64,000 bases of DNA from Alistipes sp. (GTDB taxonomy: Bacteria; Bacteroidota; Bacteroidia; Bacteroidales; Rikenellaceae), in assembly GCA_017936685.1 (NCBI GenBank), contig JAGBFA010000001.1, positions 148,144 to 212,143 of the forward strand. The letters are read 5' to 3'. Below, piece by piece: positions 40,989 to 49,041 of the stretch (positions within the stretch are counted from its first letter, which is position 1; each line of letters begins with the position of its first letter). The notes beneath the pieces were generated by a model. The model saw only the letters and a program-made list of their open reading frames with translations, was not told the origin of the DNA and made no database searches. The position numbers and the translations under genes are program-made.

Positions 40989-43457
40989 TTATTTCCTTAT
41001 CTCGGCACCGACCTGCTTCTCGAACTGAGTCTGCAACGTGGTCATCACACGCTCGATCTGCTTGTCGGTAAGCGTCTGCGACTTGTCTTCCAGCACGAAG
41101 CTCAGCGCATACGACTTCTTGCCCTCGGGCAGTTTGTCGCCCTCGTAGACATCGAACAGCGATACGCTCTTCAACAGCTTCTTCTCCGAAGCAAAAGCAA
41201 TGTTGCGCAACTGAGAGAACTTCACGCTCTTGTCGATCAGAAGAGCCAGGTCGCGACGCACCTCGGGGAACTTCGACAGCTCCGAGAAGGCGACCTTGTG
41301 TTTGCGGGTGGCCTTGACCAACTGCTCGAAGTTCATCTCTATGAAGAATACGTCCTGTTTAAGATCGAAGCGACGGCGCAGGGCGGGTGCCACGACACCC
41401 ATCTGCAACAGCTCCTTGCCGTTGATCGACATGGTGACGGCATCGGCGAAGAGGTCGCTCTCCAACGTATCGCATTTCAAGTCGAAGATCTCGACTCCGA
41501 AACGGCGCAACAGCTTCTCGACCATTGCCCGCAGCGTGAAGAACGATGCGGCATCGGCCTTCGTATTCCACGAAAGCGGGGTAGCCACGCCTGTCACGGC
41601 AATGGCCAGGCGGTAAGTCTCTGTATAGGGAGCCAGAGCGTTATCCTCCACCGCGCGAGCGGCATCGTATGAGTAGCAGTTACCGAACTCATAGATGCGC
41701 AGGTCGCCGTTGCGACGGTTGGCATTCAGCTCGACGGCCTCCAACGTATTGAACAGCAGAGTCTGACGCATGACGTTGAGATCGGCACTCAGCGGGTTCA
41801 TGATCTTCACGCAGTTCTCGGCCTTGTATGACTCCAAACCCTCGTAATACGCGCCTTTGGTCAGCGAATTGGACATGATCTCCGTATAACCGTTCGACGA
41901 GAGGAAATCGGAAGCTATATTGACCAACTTGCTGCGGTCGGGTTTGGGAGCATACGACAGCGTGGAGTTGACATGCTCGGGAATCTCCACATTGTTGTAG
42001 CCGTAGATTCGCAGAATATCCTCGATAAGATCGGCCTCGCGCTGCACGTCGACACGATAGGGCGGTACGGCAACCGTCAGAACGCCGTCGCGTTCGTCGA
42101 GCACCTCTACCTCCAATGCCGACAATATCGCACGCACCGTCTGCTCGGGAATCTCCTTGCCGATCAGGCGGTTGGTTCTATCGAGCGACAGATCGAAGAC
42201 GAACGGGCGGGCGGGCGTGGGGTTGATGTCGATGATCTCGCTCGATATTTCGCCGCCGGCCAGCTCCTTCATCAGCAGAGCGGCACGCTTCAAGGCATAG
42301 ACCTGAATATTGGGATCGATGCCGCGCTCGAAGCGGAACGAAGCATCGGTGTTAAGGCCGAAACGCTTGGCCGTCTTGCGGATCCACACGGGATTGAAAT
42401 AGGCACTCTCCAAGAATACGTTGGTCGTATCGTCGCCGATACCCGAATCCAGACCTCCATACACGCCGGCAATGCACATAGGACGCTCGGCCGAGCAGAT
42501 CATCAGATCGGCAGCGGTCAATTTGCGCTCCACGCCGTCGAGCGTCACGAAAGGCGTACCCTCGGCGCATGTCTTGACAATCACGCGGCCGCCCTCGATC
42601 TTATCGGCATCGAAAGCATGCAGGGGCTGTCCCAACTCGAAGAGCACGTAGTTGGTTATGTCGACCAGATTGTTCTTGGGGTGAATGCCGGCCGCACGCA
42701 GTTCGTTCTGCAACCAGTCGGGCGACGGGGCGATCTTGCAGTTGCTGACCGTCACAGCCGCATAACGCGGGGCAGCCTCCTGATTCTCCACCGTAACACC
42801 GATGGTCAGATCATGGTTATCGACCTTGAAGTCATCGACCGACGGCAATATCAGACGGGCGTTCTCGTCGCCGCAGCTGCGCAAGTAGGCAGCCAAATCG
42901 CGGGCCACACCTATATGCGAGGCGGCATCGACACGGTTGGGTGTAAGGCCTATCGAGATCAGATAGTCGTCCTCGATATGCAGGTACTCCTTGGCCGTGG
43001 TGCCGACAACAGCATCGGAGGGCAGCTCCATAATACCGTCGTGGCTCTCGCCTATACCTAACTCGTCCTCGGCGCAAAGCATGCCGAGCGACTCCACGCC
43101 GCGAATCTTGCTGCGCTTGATCTTGAACTCCTCCTCGCCGCCATTGGGATAGAGCACGCTGCCCACCGTAGCGCACAGCACCTTCAAGCCCTTGCGGCAG
43201 TTGGGTGCGCCGCACACGATCTGCAACGGAGCCTCGCCGCCGACATCGACTGTGGTTATGTGCAGGTGATCCGAATCGGGGTGATCTTCGCATGTCAGCA
43301 CCTCGCCGACAACCACACCCGACAATCCGCCGCGGATAGTCTCTATCTTGCGAAATCCCTCGACCTCCAAACCTATGTCGGTCAGGATCTCGGCCACACG
43401 CTCGGCCGAAAGATCGGTTGCGATATAGTGTTTTAACCAGTTGTATGAAATATCCAT
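40989..43457 (-). CDS. pheT: Phenylalanine--tRNA ligase beta subunit
   Basis: 822 residues, full length for the bacterial beta subunit. N-terminal EMAP-II-like tRNA-binding domain (about 40-150), B3/B4 editing domain (about 210-390, ending GGLDSGIGDDTTNVFLESAYF), B5 domain (about 410-480), catalytic-like core, and the C-terminal anticodon-binding FDX-ACB domain (FSELSKFPEVRRDLALLIDK, last about 95 residues). The alpha subunit pheS is elsewhere. A TACCTTTG -7 element lies upstream on the minus strand. Confidence 0.97.
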   Translation of the reverse strand: MDISYNWLKHYIATDLSAERVAEILTDIGLEVEGFRKIETIRGGLSGVVVGEVLTCEDHPDSDHLHITTVDVGGEAPLQIVCGAPNCRKGLKVLCATVGSVLYPNGGEEEFKIKRSKIRGVESLGMLCAEDELGIGESHDGIMELPSDAVVGTTAKEYLHIEDDYLISIGLTPNRVDAASHIGVARDLAAYLRSCGDENARLILPSVDDFKVDNHDLTIGVTVENQEAAPRYAAVTVSNCKIAPSPDWLQNELRAAGIHPKNNLVDITNYVLFELGQPLHAFDADKIEGGRVIVKTCAEGTPFVTLDGVERKLTAADLMICSAERPMCIAGVYGGLDSGIGDDTTNVFLESAYFNPVWIRKTAKRFGLNTDASFRFERGIDPNIQVYALKRAALLMKELAGGEISSEIIDINPTPARPFVFDLSLDRTNRLIGKEIPEQTVRAILSALEVEVLDERDGVLTVAVPPYRVDVQREADLIEDILRIYGYNNVEIPEHVNSTLSYAPKPDRSKLVNIASDFLSSNGYTEIMSNSLTKGAYYEGLESYKAENCVKIMNPLSADLNVMRQTLLFNTLEAVELNANRRNGDLRIYEFGNCYSYDAARAVEDNALAPYTETYRLAIAVTGVATPLSWNTKADAASFFTLRAMVEKLLRRFGVEIFDLKCDTLESDLFADAVTMSINGKELLQMGVVAPALRRRFDLKQDVFFIEMNFEQLVKATRKHKVAFSELSKFPEVRRDLALLIDKSVKFSQLRNIAFASEKKLLKSVSLFDVYEGDKLPEGKKSYALSFVLEDKSQTLTDKQIERVMTTLQTQFEKQVGAEIRK

Positions 43458-43493
43458 ATCGTTATATTTTTGATTATTTGCACTTCAATCGAG

Positions 43494-43525
43494 CAAAGGT
43501 AGCAAAATTTCCTCTAAATATGCAA
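43494..43525 (-). promoter_or_regulatory. Promoter of pheT
   Basis: On the minus strand: TTG (43523-43525), 21-base spacer, TACCTTTG (43494-43501), 36 bases before the pheT ATG. Confidence 0.6.
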
Positions 43526-43555
43526 TTTTGCGCGCCGTTTCATCGCCTGCGCGCG

Positions 43556-44452
43556 CTATTTGCTGCCTATATACAGCAACGCCATGCCCGCGAGTATCAA
43601 CAGCAGATCGATGAATTTGGCACGCAGGTTACGTTCGCCGAAGAGCAACGCGCCGCATGCGAACGACACCACCACCGACGAGCGGCGCACCATCGAGACG
43701 ATCGAGATCATGGCATCGGGGCCGCTCAACGCCTGATAGTAGCAGAAATCGGCGCACGAGATGAATACCGAAATAAGCGGTATGGCCCAATTCCACCTGA
43801 AAGGCGAACGGCGGCGGTGGGGCAGCCACATGACAGCCACCATGACCAACATCATCACGAACTGATAGAGGCAAAACCAGCTCTGCACGAAGACCGGATC
43901 GAGCTGCCCGACGACATATTTGTCGTAGAGTCCGCTGGCTGCGCCTAATACCGTAGCGGCGGCAAGCGACCATATCCACACATTGCGGCGGAAATCCACG
44001 CCTTCGCGACGGCTCGAACGCCCCAGAAGATAGAGCGAGAACACGGCAAGCACGACACCCGCCCACTGCCACAGATTGAGACGCTCGCCGAAAAAGAGCA
44101 TGGCACCGACGAGCACCATTATCGGGCGTGTGGCATTGACCGGACCGACGATCGTAAGCGGCAGATGCTTTATGGCATAATAACCGAATATCCACGACGA
44201 CAGCACCAAAGCCGCCTTGGCGACGATCAGCAGATGATCGTGCAGCGACCCGACCGACGATTCCAAAATAGTCGAATCGAACCACCCCAACGAGAACTGC
44301 GCGCTCACGAGCGGCGGCAGAAAGATAAGCGAGCAGAAAAACGTATTGAGCAGCAACACCGGCAGGACGGCGTTATCGGCCAAAGCACGCTTCTTGGCCA
44401 CATCGTAGAGACCGAGCAGCATGGCCGATGCGAATGCCAACGACAACCACAT
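43556..44452 (-). CDS. EamA-family DMT transporter
   Basis: 298 residues with ten predicted membrane helices arranged as two EamA repeats (about 1-140 and 155-298). Typical end-of-repeat sequences: PIMVLVGAMLFFGERLNLWQWAGVVLAVFSLYLL and SSVVVSFACGALLFGERNLRAKFIDLLLILAGMALLYI. The start is the ATG at 44450-44452; an upstream TTG is less likely. The drug/metabolite transported cannot be predicted. It lies 18 bases after the UbiA-family gene, same strand. Confidence 0.9.
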   Translation of the reverse strand: MWLSLAFASAMLLGLYDVAKKRALADNAVLPVLLLNTFFCSLIFLPPLVSAQFSLGWFDSTILESSVGSLHDHLLIVAKAALVLSSWIFGYYAIKHLPLTIVGPVNATRPIMVLVGAMLFFGERLNLWQWAGVVLAVFSLYLLGRSSRREGVDFRRNVWIWSLAAATVLGAASGLYDKYVVGQLDPVFVQSWFCLYQFVMMLVMVAVMWLPHRRRSPFRWNWAIPLISVFISCADFCYYQALSGPDAMISIVSMVRRSSVVVSFACGALLFGERNLRAKFIDLLLILAGMALLYIGSK

Positions 44453-44470
44453 AATCAATCAGCTAAAACG

Positions 44471-45334
44471 TCAAATCGTCATATCGGCTATCAGGCATAC
44501 GGCCAGCAGGGTGCTGGCTAAACCGTTGAGCGTGCCGAACGCAATGCCTATGTTGCGCTGGCGCGACGGGGTCACGAGTATATGCTCCAAGACTATGATG
44601 GCGGCGAAGAGTCCGCAGCCCGCGTACAGGAGCCAATGCCGCGGCAGATACCCTGCAAACCACACGAGTGCAGCCACGCTCACCGCATGCAGGCCGATGC
44701 TTATGGCAAGCGACGTGCGCGCCGAGAAGCGGGAGGGTATGGAGTGCAGCGAGTGGCTGCGGTCAAACTCGGCGTCCTGCAACGCATAGATTATGTCGAA
44801 TCCGCCACACCATGTCATCACCAGCAGCGACAGAATGCACGGAGCCGCAGCGAACTCACCCGCCACCGAAAGATATGCTCCCACGGGGGCTATGCCCAGC
44901 GACAAGCCGAGCACGAGGTGCGCCAGCGACGTGAAACGCTTGCAGTAGCTGTAAAACATCACTACGGCCAATGCCACGGGCGAGAGGGCTGCCGTCAGCG
45001 TGTTGATCGTCGAGGCGAGAAAGATGAAGCACAGCGCATTGACCGCCACGAACCACAATGCAGCGCGCGGCGACACCACGCCTGCGGGAATCTCACGCGA
45101 GGCCGTGCGAGGGTTCTGCGCATCGATCTTGCGGTCGGCCCAGCGGTTGAATCCCATGGCGACGTTGCGGGCGAAGACCATGCAGCCGACGACCTGCAAC
45201 AGCAGCAGCGGCAGCGACAGCGACGAGGTGTCGCACGTCTTCCATGCGTAGACGAACGAAATCAACGCAAAGGGCATTGCAAATATGGTATGCGAGAACT
45301 TTACGAGTCTGAGATAATCTATAAAAGATGCCAT
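44471..45334 (-). CDS. UbiA-family prenyltransferase (MqnP-like)
   Basis: 287 residues, eight to nine membrane helices, aromatic prenyltransferase superfamily. The first Asp-rich motif reads ARNVAMGFNRWADRKIDAQNPRTASREIPAG, with the N-R-x-x-D-x-x-x-D form and the NPRT extension seen in the 4-hydroxybenzoate/futalosine-pathway (MqnP-type) group rather than MenA; the second is DIIYALQDAEFDR. It likely attaches a prenyl chain to a quinone precursor. MqnP versus another UbiA paralogue cannot be settled without the other pathway genes. Confidence 0.82.
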   Translation of the reverse strand: MASFIDYLRLVKFSHTIFAMPFALISFVYAWKTCDTSSLSLPLLLLQVVGCMVFARNVAMGFNRWADRKIDAQNPRTASREIPAGVVSPRAALWFVAVNALCFIFLASTINTLTAALSPVALAVVMFYSYCKRFTSLAHLVLGLSLGIAPVGAYLSVAGEFAAAPCILSLLVMTWCGGFDIIYALQDAEFDRSHSLHSIPSRFSARTSLAISIGLHAVSVAALVWFAGYLPRHWLLYAGCGLFAAIIVLEHILVTPSRQRNIGIAFGTLNGLASTLLAVCLIADMTI

Positions 45335-45374
45335 ATATCAATCTTTTACCTACATGATGAATAACGCATTGAGC

Positions 45375-46616
45375 CTATCGTTTCGCTGCCGTGCGGCGGC
45401 GCGCCCACTCCATGACATTCGACGGCGGACGGCGGTGCGCCAGCTCGTTGCGCATGAAATCCATATAGGGTGCCACATGGTCGAAAAACTTGTAATAGCC
45501 CTTGCACAGATAGTTCAAACCCGGCTCGCCCTCGCGGGTCGAAACGAAACGGTTGCGCGGACACTCGCCGTTGCAGGCGAAACGATAGCGGCAGCGGCGG
45601 CACTGTCCGGGCAGCGAGCGCAGTTTGGCATCGCCGAACTCGGTCTGCGTGCGGCTGCGCATCAGCTCGCCGATGGGGGTTTGCAAGATATTGCCGAGCC
45701 TGTATTCCGGAAACACGAAGTGGTCGCAGGCATACAGATCGCCGTTGAACTCCAAGGCTCCGGCGTGTCCACATATCTTCGACAGGGTACACATGCCCGG
45801 GGCCTCGCCCACCCAGTTGGCCAGCGTGGCATCGAACATCTGCACGAATATGCGTCCCACGTCCTCTACGACCCAACGATCGAACAGCCGGCACAGGAAA
45901 CGTCCCCATTGCTCGGGCGTAACGGAGAAGTCGGCCAAGGCAGAACTGCGATCGGCAGCCGAGGCCAGCCACCGGCCGTCGGCATGATGCTCTATACGCT
46001 CCACGACAGGCGTAAATTGCAGATAACGACAGCCTATTGATCGGAAGAACTCGTAGAACCCTATCGGGTCGTCGCCGTTGGCACGATTCACCACGGCCAG
46101 AGCGTTCCACTCCACGTTATGTTTGACAAGCAACTCCACGCCGCGCATCACATCGTCGAAAGTGCCGCTGCCGTCACGGTGCAGACGATAGCGGTCGTGG
46201 TACTGCTTGGGACCGTCGATGGATATGCCTACCAGCCAGCCGTTCTCGCGGAAGAATTCGCACCACGCATCGGTGAGCAGAGTGCCGTTGGTCTGCACCG
46301 AATTTTCGATCGTGCGGTCGGCTCCGTATTTGCGCTGCAACTCGATGACCCGGCGATAGAACGCCTCCGAGCGCAGCAGCGTCTCGCCGCCGTGCCACGA
46401 AAAGACGACATACTGCGAGGGCTGGGCTGCAATGTAATCGCGTATGAAACGCTCCAGCAGCTCGTCGCTCATCGTCTGCGACGGCTGCTGGGCATACATC
46501 TTGCTTTTTTCCAAATAGTAACAGTACTCGCAGGCCAGATTGCAGCGCGCACCGGCCGGCTTCGACATCACATAAATGGGTCTTACATATTGTTGAAACG
46601 ATATTCTCTCCTCCAT
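45375..46616 (-). CDS. Anaerobic sulfatase-maturating enzyme (radical SAM/SPASM)
   Basis: 413 residues from the ATG at 46614-46616 (MEERISFQQY). Radical-SAM cluster Cys25-x3-Cys29-x2-Cys32 (CNLACEYC), then YVVFSWHGGETLL; SPASM auxiliary-cluster cysteines in the C-terminal part (CTLSKICG, YACDHFVFPEY, CRRCRYRFACNGECPRNRF). These match anSME, which oxidises the catalytic Ser or Cys of sulfatases to formylglycine in the cytosol before export. A Ser-type sulfatase lies 2.4 kb away on the same strand. The upstream open frame is repeat sequence and not coding. A TATCTTTG/TTTG promoter precedes it. Confidence 0.93.
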   Translation of the reverse strand: MEERISFQQYVRPIYVMSKPAGARCNLACEYCYYLEKSKMYAQQPSQTMSDELLERFIRDYIAAQPSQYVVFSWHGGETLLRSEAFYRRVIELQRKYGADRTIENSVQTNGTLLTDAWCEFFRENGWLVGISIDGPKQYHDRYRLHRDGSGTFDDVMRGVELLVKHNVEWNALAVVNRANGDDPIGFYEFFRSIGCRYLQFTPVVERIEHHADGRWLASAADRSSALADFSVTPEQWGRFLCRLFDRWVVEDVGRIFVQMFDATLANWVGEAPGMCTLSKICGHAGALEFNGDLYACDHFVFPEYRLGNILQTPIGELMRSRTQTEFGDAKLRSLPGQCRRCRYRFACNGECPRNRFVSTREGEPGLNYLCKGYYKFFDHVAPYMDFMRNELAHRRPPSNVMEWARRRTAAKR

Positions 46617-46658
46617 AATCTTCGCAACGGCGCATCGTCCTGCGCCCAAAAGCATGTG

Positions 46659-46690
46659 CAAAGATACGAATAAGCGAGGGCAAAAGCAAA
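46659..46690 (-). promoter_or_regulatory. Promoter of the sulfatase maturase gene
   Basis: Minus strand: TTTG (46687-46690), 20-base spacer, TATCTTTG (46659-46666), 42 bases before the ATG. It is embedded in the first of two tandem 57-bp repeats. Confidence 0.65.
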
Positions 46691-46798
46691 CTTGTTTGCA
46701 TTTTGCCGAGCGGCAGTATCTTCGGCGTAGCCAAAGTACGCATAAGCGAGGGCAAAAGCAAACTTGTTTACATTTTGCCGAGCGGGAGTATCTTCGGC
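46670..46798. repeat. Tandem duplication carrying a promoter-like segment
   Basis: Two copies, starting at 46670 and 46742 (72-base period), of a 57-bp unit beginning ATAAGCGAGGGCAAAAGC and ending AGTATCTTCGGC; only 2 of 57 bases differ. Each contains the 12-base palindrome-like CAAACTTGTTTG (second copy CAAACTTGTTTA). The copy nearer the maturase gene supplies its -33 region; the distal copy is followed by a degraded -7 box (TACTTTGG on the minus strand). Confidence 0.88.
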
Positions 46799-46859
46799 AA
46801 AGAAAACCAATATCGACCACAAAGCTACGGCTTGCGCCGTTATACAATTCTGACCCCAC

Positions 46860-47830
46860 CCCAAACCCCTCCCTCGGGAGGGGCTTTTGTCGCGCGATTT
46901 ATCGCGCTCCATGTGGGGCGTGGCGGACTTATCGCCATATTCCGAGGTGGGGCGTGGCAGGCTGCGTCTTGCGTCCCGTGGTGGGGCGTTGGCAGGTGGT
47001 CTGTCATTCTGAACGTAGTGAAGAATCCGGTTATGGCAGAATGGGCATATCGGACTCGCACGTAGTCCCCAACCAGATTCTTCGCTACGCGTTGCTTCGC
47101 TCAGAATGGCAGGACAGTGGAAACAATCACACACAGATTTCTCGCTCGCGCTCGAAATGACACATCGCTGTCACTCCGAGGAGCCGCAGGCGACGTGGGA
47201 GTCTCGCCGGGGGGAGCGTGGTCACCGCACGGGGATTTGTCGCACAAAACAGAGATTCTCACGTCGGACGTTCCGTCCTCCTCAGAATGACAGTCCCGAC
47301 GTGTCATGTTGAACGCAGTGAAACATCTGGTTGGGAAAGATTAGGCTTGTCGTCCATGCACATAGTCCCCAACCGGATTCTTCGCTACGCGTTGCTTCAC
47401 TCAGAATGACAGGACAGTGGAAACAATCACACACAGATTTCTCGCTCGCGCTCGAAATGACACATCGCTGTCACTCCGAGGAGCAACGCAGTTGCGACGT
47501 GGGAGTCTCGCGAACGGGAGCGCACATGCCGACCAAAACAGAGATTCTCGCGTAGCGGCCGACGGCCGCTCCTCAGAATGACAGAGCGGATATGCCTCGC
47601 ACGCACAAATTCCACAACCGGATTCTTGACCTGCGGTCTTCCTCCTTCGCGTCTCGACATAAGAAATAAATTTCTTCTGTTCTCGACTTGGCGTCGGTTC
47701 GTTTCACTCAGAATGACAGGGCAAACAGGCATGTCTCGCACAGATTTCTCGCTTACGCTCGAAATGACATGACGAGCGGTTTTATCGTCCACAACCAAAT
47801 TCTTCGCTATCGCCCAGAATAGCAACAAAT
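46860..47830. repeat. Family A repeat island 2
   Basis: The gene-free stretch 46617-47922 (1306 bases) is mostly repeats. After a GC-rich segment with hairpin CCCCTCCC/GGGAGGGG (46868-46886) come A1 units at 47001-47112 and 47302-47412, A2 units at 47168-47293 and 47468-47584, and short A3 units (ACACAGATTTCTCGCTCGCG) near 47131, 47431 and 47748. A 117-bp block at 47068-47184 recurs at 47368-47484 with only about three differences, an exact 300-bp period. No family B element here. Several short open frames exist but are repeat-derived. Confidence 0.85.
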
Positions 47831-47922
47831 TCGCAATATATTATCGAAAATAAATAAGCGGCAACAAATCATCAAAGATTTGCTGCCGCCTGCAATTTTA
47901 CAGACTACCGTTCGCCGTCATG

Positions 47923-48534
47923 CTATTCTGAGACAGGCCGGACACTATACCCGTAGTTGCGGTATTCCAAATGCATGAGGAGATCGCCGCTATCGTCGCT
48001 GGCGAAGTCGAGGATGCGCGCGTACTGCGTATCGATCTCGAAGGGCGTGGAACTCCAATAACCACCTATCACTCCGGCGTAGTCGAGCGACGATTCGTTG
48101 TACAAACCGGCGGCAGGGAGGAAGATAGAGTTGCCGTTGATTTTACTCGTTACCTCGTAGCCGTTATGTCCGTCCCGACTTGTCCATGTCCATGTACAAT
48201 TATCGACCAATTCTTCCATCTCGGCCTGCGTGGGCATGCGCCACGAACCTCCCCAATTGGCACACGCAGCATCGTATTCAGGATTACCGGCGATATTTTT
48301 CATGTTCTTGTCGAAGGTATTGCTATTTTCCTGCGTGTAATCCGCCTTAGGTGTGATTTCGCCCCATGCGAAATAGTCTCCGTAGTCCGACGGTGACGAT
48401 GCTCCCACATTGCATGTCGCCCACTTGACGCTCAAACCCAAATCAACCGCCTCGTGTTTGACATCGGTTTTGGACGAGCACCCCACGGCGAGCGACACAC
48501 CGGCAATAGTTGCTATTAATGTTGATTTCTTCAT
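47923..48534 (-). CDS. Small FISUMP-like lipoprotein
   Basis: 203 residues; lipobox ending VSLAVGC (Cys19). The mature part is a single FISUMP-type domain: VDLGLSVKWATCNVGASSPSDYGDYFAWGE, NWGGSWRMPTQAEMEELVDNCTWTW, IFLPAAGLY, YWSSTPFE, YGYSVRPV. Similar blocks end the larger lipoprotein at 22747. Surface or periplasmic; function unknown. It is isolated between two repeat islands with no operon partner. Confidence 0.82.
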   Translation of the reverse strand: MKKSTLIATIAGVSLAVGCSSKTDVKHEAVDLGLSVKWATCNVGASSPSDYGDYFAWGEITPKADYTQENSNTFDKNMKNIAGNPEYDAACANWGGSWRMPTQAEMEELVDNCTWTWTSRDGHNGYEVTSKINGNSIFLPAAGLYNESSLDYAGVIGGYWSSTPFEIDTQYARILDFASDDSGDLLMHLEYRNYGYSVRPVSE

Positions 48535-48689
48535 AGTAATGATTTTTATATTTAATTTCTGTTAAACAAAGATATGAAAAAAAATCCCCGCCCCTTCAAA
48601 ATTTTCGAAATAAAAATTCCACAGACACATGATTTTCTATTTTAACGGGCTTATTTCCATGATTCGCGACAGGGCATTTTCTGCATATT

Positions 48690-48893
48690 GTTATTCTTCG
48701 TTTCACTCGGAATGATAGGACAAGCAGGCATGTCTTGCACAGATTTCTCGCTGACGCTCGAAATGACAAACACTGTCACTCCGAGGAGCCAAAGGCGACG
48801 TGGGAGTCTCGCGGACGGGAGCGCACATGCCGACCAAAACAGAGATTCTCACGTCGGACATGCCGTCCTCCTCAGAATGACAGCGTGGTGGAA
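48690..48893. repeat. Family A repeat island 3
   Basis: Within the 507-base gap 48535-49041. Contains an A1 tail (TTTCACTCGGAATGATAGGACA), an A3 unit near 48738 and a complete A2 unit at 48773-48883 (CTGTCACTCCGAGGAG ... CTCAGAATGACAG). The preceding 150 bases (48535-48690) are AT-rich and featureless. A family B element follows directly. Confidence 0.82.
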
Positions 48894-48919
48894 ATAGGTT
48901 CCAAAACACCACTACCTAA

Positions 48920-49041
48920 TTTTTCGTAAAAAGCGGTTAGTTGCAACGCGCAACGAAAATTGGGCGGACGGGCTGTACTTGTCGTACTGCCCGTTCACCC
49001 AATTGAGCAAGCGGAAGCAAATGACCGCTTTTCACGAAAAA
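48920..49041. repeat. Family B palindromic repeat, copy 3
   Basis: 122 bp, TTTTTCGT ... CACGAAAAA. Outer arms GCGGTTAGTTGC / GCAAATGACCGC; central hairpin ATTGGGCGGACGGGC / GCCCGTTCACCCAAT with apical GTAC-TTGTC-GTAC. Its right end touches the TAA stop codon (49042-49044, minus) of the sulfatase gene. Confidence 0.88.

Noticed and set aside
46617-46859. N-terminal extension of the sulfatase maturase frame
   Set aside because: It consists of the tandem promoter-like repeats; conserved maturase sequence starts at the ATG at 46616, just after a good promoter.
46860-47830. Short protein genes of 60-130 codons in repeat island 2
   Set aside because: All are made of A-type repeat sequence, appear in several frames at once and break at equivalent points in other copies.
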